Origin: Rhynchonema sp. JSB1_4
Taxonomy: Eukaryota; Nematoda; Chromadorea; Monhysterida; Xyalidae
Length of the DNA stretch: 64,000 nucleotides
Direction: 5' to 3'
Assembly: GCA_030248065.1 (NCBI GenBank)
Contig: JASAMV010002141.1
Coordinates: 1 to 64,000, forward strand
The translations under genes and the position numbers were made by a program. Positions 60,789-64,000 of this stretch are shown here, piece after piece (the stretch's first letter is position 1; the number at the start of each line of letters is the position of its first letter). Under the pieces are notes generated by a model. The model ran no database searches. It had not been told where the DNA came from and saw nothing but the letters and a program-made list of their open reading frames with translations.

Positions 60789-60945
60789 GTCGACCTGTTG
60801 GTTATCAACCACGACGACGACTGCTGTTTTCAAGGCGTTGAAACATTTTCTGTATACCGCGCCTCAGGACTGTTATAAAACGCAAAGGCTGTACCTACAC
60901 GTGTACTGGCATGCATTTTTTATGTCCCATAGTTCTCGATGCGAT

Positions 60946-61165
60946 CAGGGTTGGGTTACGAAAAAAGTAAAAAATTTTTTGTAAAAAAATTTTTTTTTAA
61001 AAGTTCCCCACTTTTTTGGTTTTTAAAAATTAGAAAAGTAAGTTCACTTTTTTATTATTTCACAACTTTTTTTATTATTTTCCCCATTTTTAGTTGTAAA
61101 ATCCATATTTTTATGCATGTTTCTGCTTGTTTTTCTCAAAAAATCGCCTGCGGCGCTTGTATTTC
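60946..61165. mobile_element. Truncated hAT-type element end
   Basis: It starts CAGGGTTGGGTTACGAAAAA and parallels the left part of 23313-24346 through GCGGCGCTTGTATTTCGC. It then stops abruptly. No right end or flanking octamer was found. Confidence 0.75.
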
Positions 61166-61194
61166 GCTACTCAGCATGTAGTGCGGTAACGAAT

Positions 61195-62297
61195 GACATC
61201 GTCGGTATCAGTAAAAATAAGACCAACCCCCAAACCACTTTTTCGAGAAAAAAGCGTTTGAAGTTGGCCTGACCGCATTTCCAACACGGTTTGATTCGGT
61301 AGGCTGATGTTTGGCATGTCTACGAAAGGGAGCATGCTGATCATCATAGAAACAAAAGTAGACTTTGAAACATCATATCCAAGTAAAAACAAAGCTATTT
61401 GTCGGTTGGTTTTATTTGACAAAAAAATAAATATAGACCAAGCCCCTTGGCGGAGCAGTTGAAAACCGAAAAATAGCCCAACCCCCATTTTCTCTGCCAT
61501 TTATTTTTCACCTGCTTGAAAAAGATTTAATACGGGGTTCATTAAAATGTCTTAAAAGAAGCATTATCATTCAAAACGCTTGTTACAGGGGTGGAAATCG
61601 GGCCGGGTTACCTCGGTCCGGCATGACCGGATTCAGAAAAAGTCAGCCCGGTCCTATCCGGCCCGATTTTTTGGGCCGGGTTTTTCTGATTGTATTTTGA
61701 AGCAAACGTCGGGTGTGAAAAGATTGTTTCTGTTTGTTGAAATCATTGATTACACATTGAAAACATACATAAACAAAAACATCAAAAAGCTTGTCTGTGG
61801 GATGCTTCGATCTCGTGGCTCTCACAACCACAGTCAGATATGCTTGCCACTGTGCTAAAGACGCCGACAGCCAAGGCGCCTTACGATACGTTATAAACGT
61901 AATGATCGGGCCAGCAGCGACGCACTCACCGAGGGAGCGTAAAGTCCCTATACAACACACACACAGCTGGGGTATTATGCAACAACTCATGTGCAGTGCT
62001 GAAGCAATCTTTTGTGTGTGTGTGTTGGAGTCGCGTGCTTTGGGGCTTGGTCTTTTTTGTCCGCGAAAATTGCTCCGCCAAGCAACTTGGTTTTCTTTTT
62101 CAAAAACAAGAAACTAGACCAACCCCCAACCGGAACTAGCAGGTGTTTTCAACAGGCTGTAACTCAATGTACATAGCGTTTTGAGACAAAATTTTTGGTG
62201 AATGTTTAGAATAGTTTGCCAGCTACACGCTGCACACAAAAAGGGGGTTGGTCTTTTGGTGGGGGTTGGTCTTAATTTTACTGATACCGACGACATC
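61195..62297. mobile_element. Inverted-repeat element with AGACCAACCCCC motifs
   Basis: Ends of about 35 bp (TCGGTATCAGTAAAAATAAG and the inverse at 62263-62293) face each other, each followed by AGACCAACCCCC. The same decamer-like motif recurs inside at about 61478, 62117 and 62245. A GC-rich block (about 61590-61680, GGGCCGGG and CCCGGCCC) can form a hairpin. The open frame 61171-61500 (minus) has no recognisable domain. Confidence 0.6.
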
Positions 62298-62642
62298 TAC
62301 TGTATGGCTGTCCCGCAGCACATCACACAACAGGCAGCAGTGGGTTGTGTGTTTGTGTGCATTGTTTATAACGCGTGTGTGTGTTGTTGTTGGGGACGCG
62401 TTTACACGCCTTTGTGACACAGGGGGTTTGGGCTTTGTGGGCTCCAATTGTGCAGACCGACTACGCAAAGCGTTATGCGTGCCACAAGCACACCCAATGC
62501 ATAACGCTTTTGTGAATCCGGCGGAAGCATTGGTTTATGACATATTTGGTTCCAGCATGCCGTAACGTGTTGAGATAAATTTAGTTTCCACACGTCATTA
62601 AGTTCGAAAATCACATAGTGAGATTTTGCTCGCAGAACCTAC

Positions 62643-62850
62643 CTTCCAGTACGAAAGGTCACAGTCACGGCCCGAGTCGGTCTCAGACATGGAGCTATGA
62701 AGTCGCCGATAGTGCCATCGTGTTTCTCGGGTACGAAAACCCCATATGAGATACTAACCTTTTCTGTATCAAGCAAATCCTGGGCCCTGACTACTTTTTT
62801 GGCGGACAAAAGGAGAAGAACGAAGAACGTTTTGACGACATTTACAAGTA
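62643..62850 (-). CDS. Exon of an unrecognised repeated gene family
   Basis: On the minus strand the frame reads VKTFFVLLLLSAKKVVRAQ (hydrophobic, signal-like), then VSISYGVFVPEKHDGTIGDF, and ends at a strong donor GGAAG|GTAGGT (last base 62643). A broken two-module relative lies at 14190-14620. Conservation of the protein sequence and the good donor support a real exon. No ATG is in frame at the expected place, so the start must lie in another exon or has been lost. No known domain fits. Confidence 0.45.
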
Positions 62851-63099
62851 AAACTTCCCCGCAATCACGACTGCAGGCACGTAGTGGGATGAAATTGTAC
62901 ATAGTGCCTGTCGAGCAGGCCATACAACTTGTGTTCAAATTTGGGCTTCTCAACTTCAGTTTTGTGCAAACTGTGGGACACGGAAAATTACCTCGAGTGC
63001 AATATAGGGAATGAACCATATGTCGCTTAGCATTACCATGATAGCTAAACCATTAGGTCTTTAAAATTGATATTCTAAAAGTGAACAGGGAATTCGTGA

Positions 63100-63412
63100 A
63101 CTAGATCTATCGACAAAGGCAATATCAATCAGAATAGCGCGGCAAATAGTTGAAGCAAAGCAGCTGTTGCTTTAACTACTTTTCATTCAGTTGCTACATA
63201 AATTTTCGTCTAGGAAAGCTTGAAAGGTTTGAAAAGCGGCATGGTTTTGTCACACAGACTTTTCCATGAGCCTTTCCACCGCCCCTGCCAGGGCGCATGG
63301 GATCATTTTGCAGACTTTGGTGGTCGTGGTGGTAGTTACCGTGTCTCCGGGCCTTTCCTTCACAGAAGCAAAAACCCAAAACTATCGGTTTGAGGCCATC
63401 GAACCGGTTCAT
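63100..63412 (-). pseudogene. Partial, rearranged copy of the 51-52 kb cysteine-rich gene
   Basis: The segments KVCKMIPCALAGAVERL and KVCVTKPCRFSNLSSFPRR, separated by more than 250 bp in the 51-kb gene, sit next to each other here but in different frames, with a stop between. The flanking sequence CTTTTCATTCAGTTGCTACA is also shared (51196 and 63181). No signal-peptide exon is present. It is a non-functional duplicate. Confidence 0.6.
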
Positions 63413-63614
63413 ATACGACTGTCAAGTGGCACGCGAACATTGCTGAGCCTTGCGAAAACCATTCTTCGGGTGTCAACTTGATGCGCGTGTGTTATCATAA
63501 TGTGTTATGTACTGTGCAGCGTTGTTGTGTTGTGCTCAGCAGGCGTCGGCACCATACAGGCAGCTTTGAGGGGGGGGGAGAACAAAGTGCACGAAATAAA
63601 CAAGGGCACTCTAT

Positions 63615-64000
63615 GTAGCCGTCCCGTCAATAAGCTCTTCAATGAGTTCAGTTTTTTGCTGTCATGCATTGCATGGCATGCAAAATGTTTCAGATTACGT
63701 TTCCGCATTTACACGCGAATACGTGAAACACCTCAGGAGATGGAACAAAGTTGAGATGTAAGGCCCAAACACTGAATGAATGTAGCGCTGATGTTTCCTG
63801 CTTGTGTGTGTGAATATATTCGTTTTTGGTTCTGATGCTTACACACTCTCGATCTGCCGCAGTAATTTTCAATTTGGCAACATACTGAGTTTAGAAGAAA
63901 TAACGGTTACACGTTTGCTGTCTGCTACCGACATTATTTATTCGGGTTATTTGACACCACACGACATGACATGGATAGGATGGAAGATTATATGTGATTA
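63615..64000. repeat. Duplicated segment, copy 2 (see 39190-39570)
   Basis: From CCGTCAATAAGCTCTTCAAT onward it runs parallel to 39190-39570, with small changes such as TGTGATTA at the edge. It continues beyond the window. Confidence 0.85.

Noticed and set aside
61171..61500. 109-codon minus-strand frame as a gene
   Set aside because: Lies across the end of an inverted-repeat element, has no signal, domain or splice support, and its mirror appears at the other end.

Overview
The window looks like nuclear DNA of an invertebrate animal. It has no bacterial-style operons. The recognisable coding pieces are short exons (48 to 290 nt) joined by GT-AG introns whose phases agree. They encode secreted animal-type domains: C-type lectin (CTLD), beta/gamma-crystallin, PAN/apple-like, cysteine-rich Ly6-like, and one animal fatty acid synthase ketosynthase fragment. 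I cannot name the species. Most of the 64 kb is repeats and non-autonomous DNA transposons; I found no transposase or reverse transcriptase gene.

Layout. 1-9325: a 266-bp satellite that flips orientation at about 6.82 kb. 9.3-11.1 kb: a palindromic element flanked by TTAA, then an orphan CTLD exon. 12-19 kb: a possible two-exon gene, a tRNA-like relic, two hAT-type elements, an orphan coding repeat and a candidate exon pair. 19.5-23 kb: a PAN-like gene and further candidate exons on the minus strand, broken up by miniature elements and a composite TTAA palindrome. 23.3-33 kb: dense nested elements and a 63-bp array containing CACGTG. 33.1-37.6 kb: an intact three-exon CTLD gene with an element in each intron, then a broken tandem copy of its last exon. 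38-45 kb: a tRNA-like Pol III unit and a beta/gamma-crystallin gene whose large intron is mostly one 1.66-kb inverted-repeat element. 45.4-51 kb: a long (TG)n, a cysteine-rich exon, a 108-bp satellite split by a palindromic TTAA insertion, and a C-rich array. 51-56 kb: a cysteine-rich secreted peptide gene, a second long (GT)n, a ketosynthase fragment and a dUTPase-like exon. 56-64 kb: hAT-type elements around a second intact CTLD gene, a large inverted-repeat element and duplicated fragments.

The best supported genes are the two CTLD genes (33127-35199 plus; 57307-58123 minus), the PAN-like gene (20041-20784 minus), the beta/gamma-crystallin gene (39822-42873 minus) and the ketosynthase fragment (54253-54816 plus). 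The CTLD, PAN-like and crystallin products look like secreted recognition or matrix proteins; nothing shows that they work in one pathway. The octamer TGAAACAT (or its complement) occurs about 29 times outside the satellite, in mostly unrelated contexts, and once in most satellite units. That is roughly ten times chance, and I cannot explain it.
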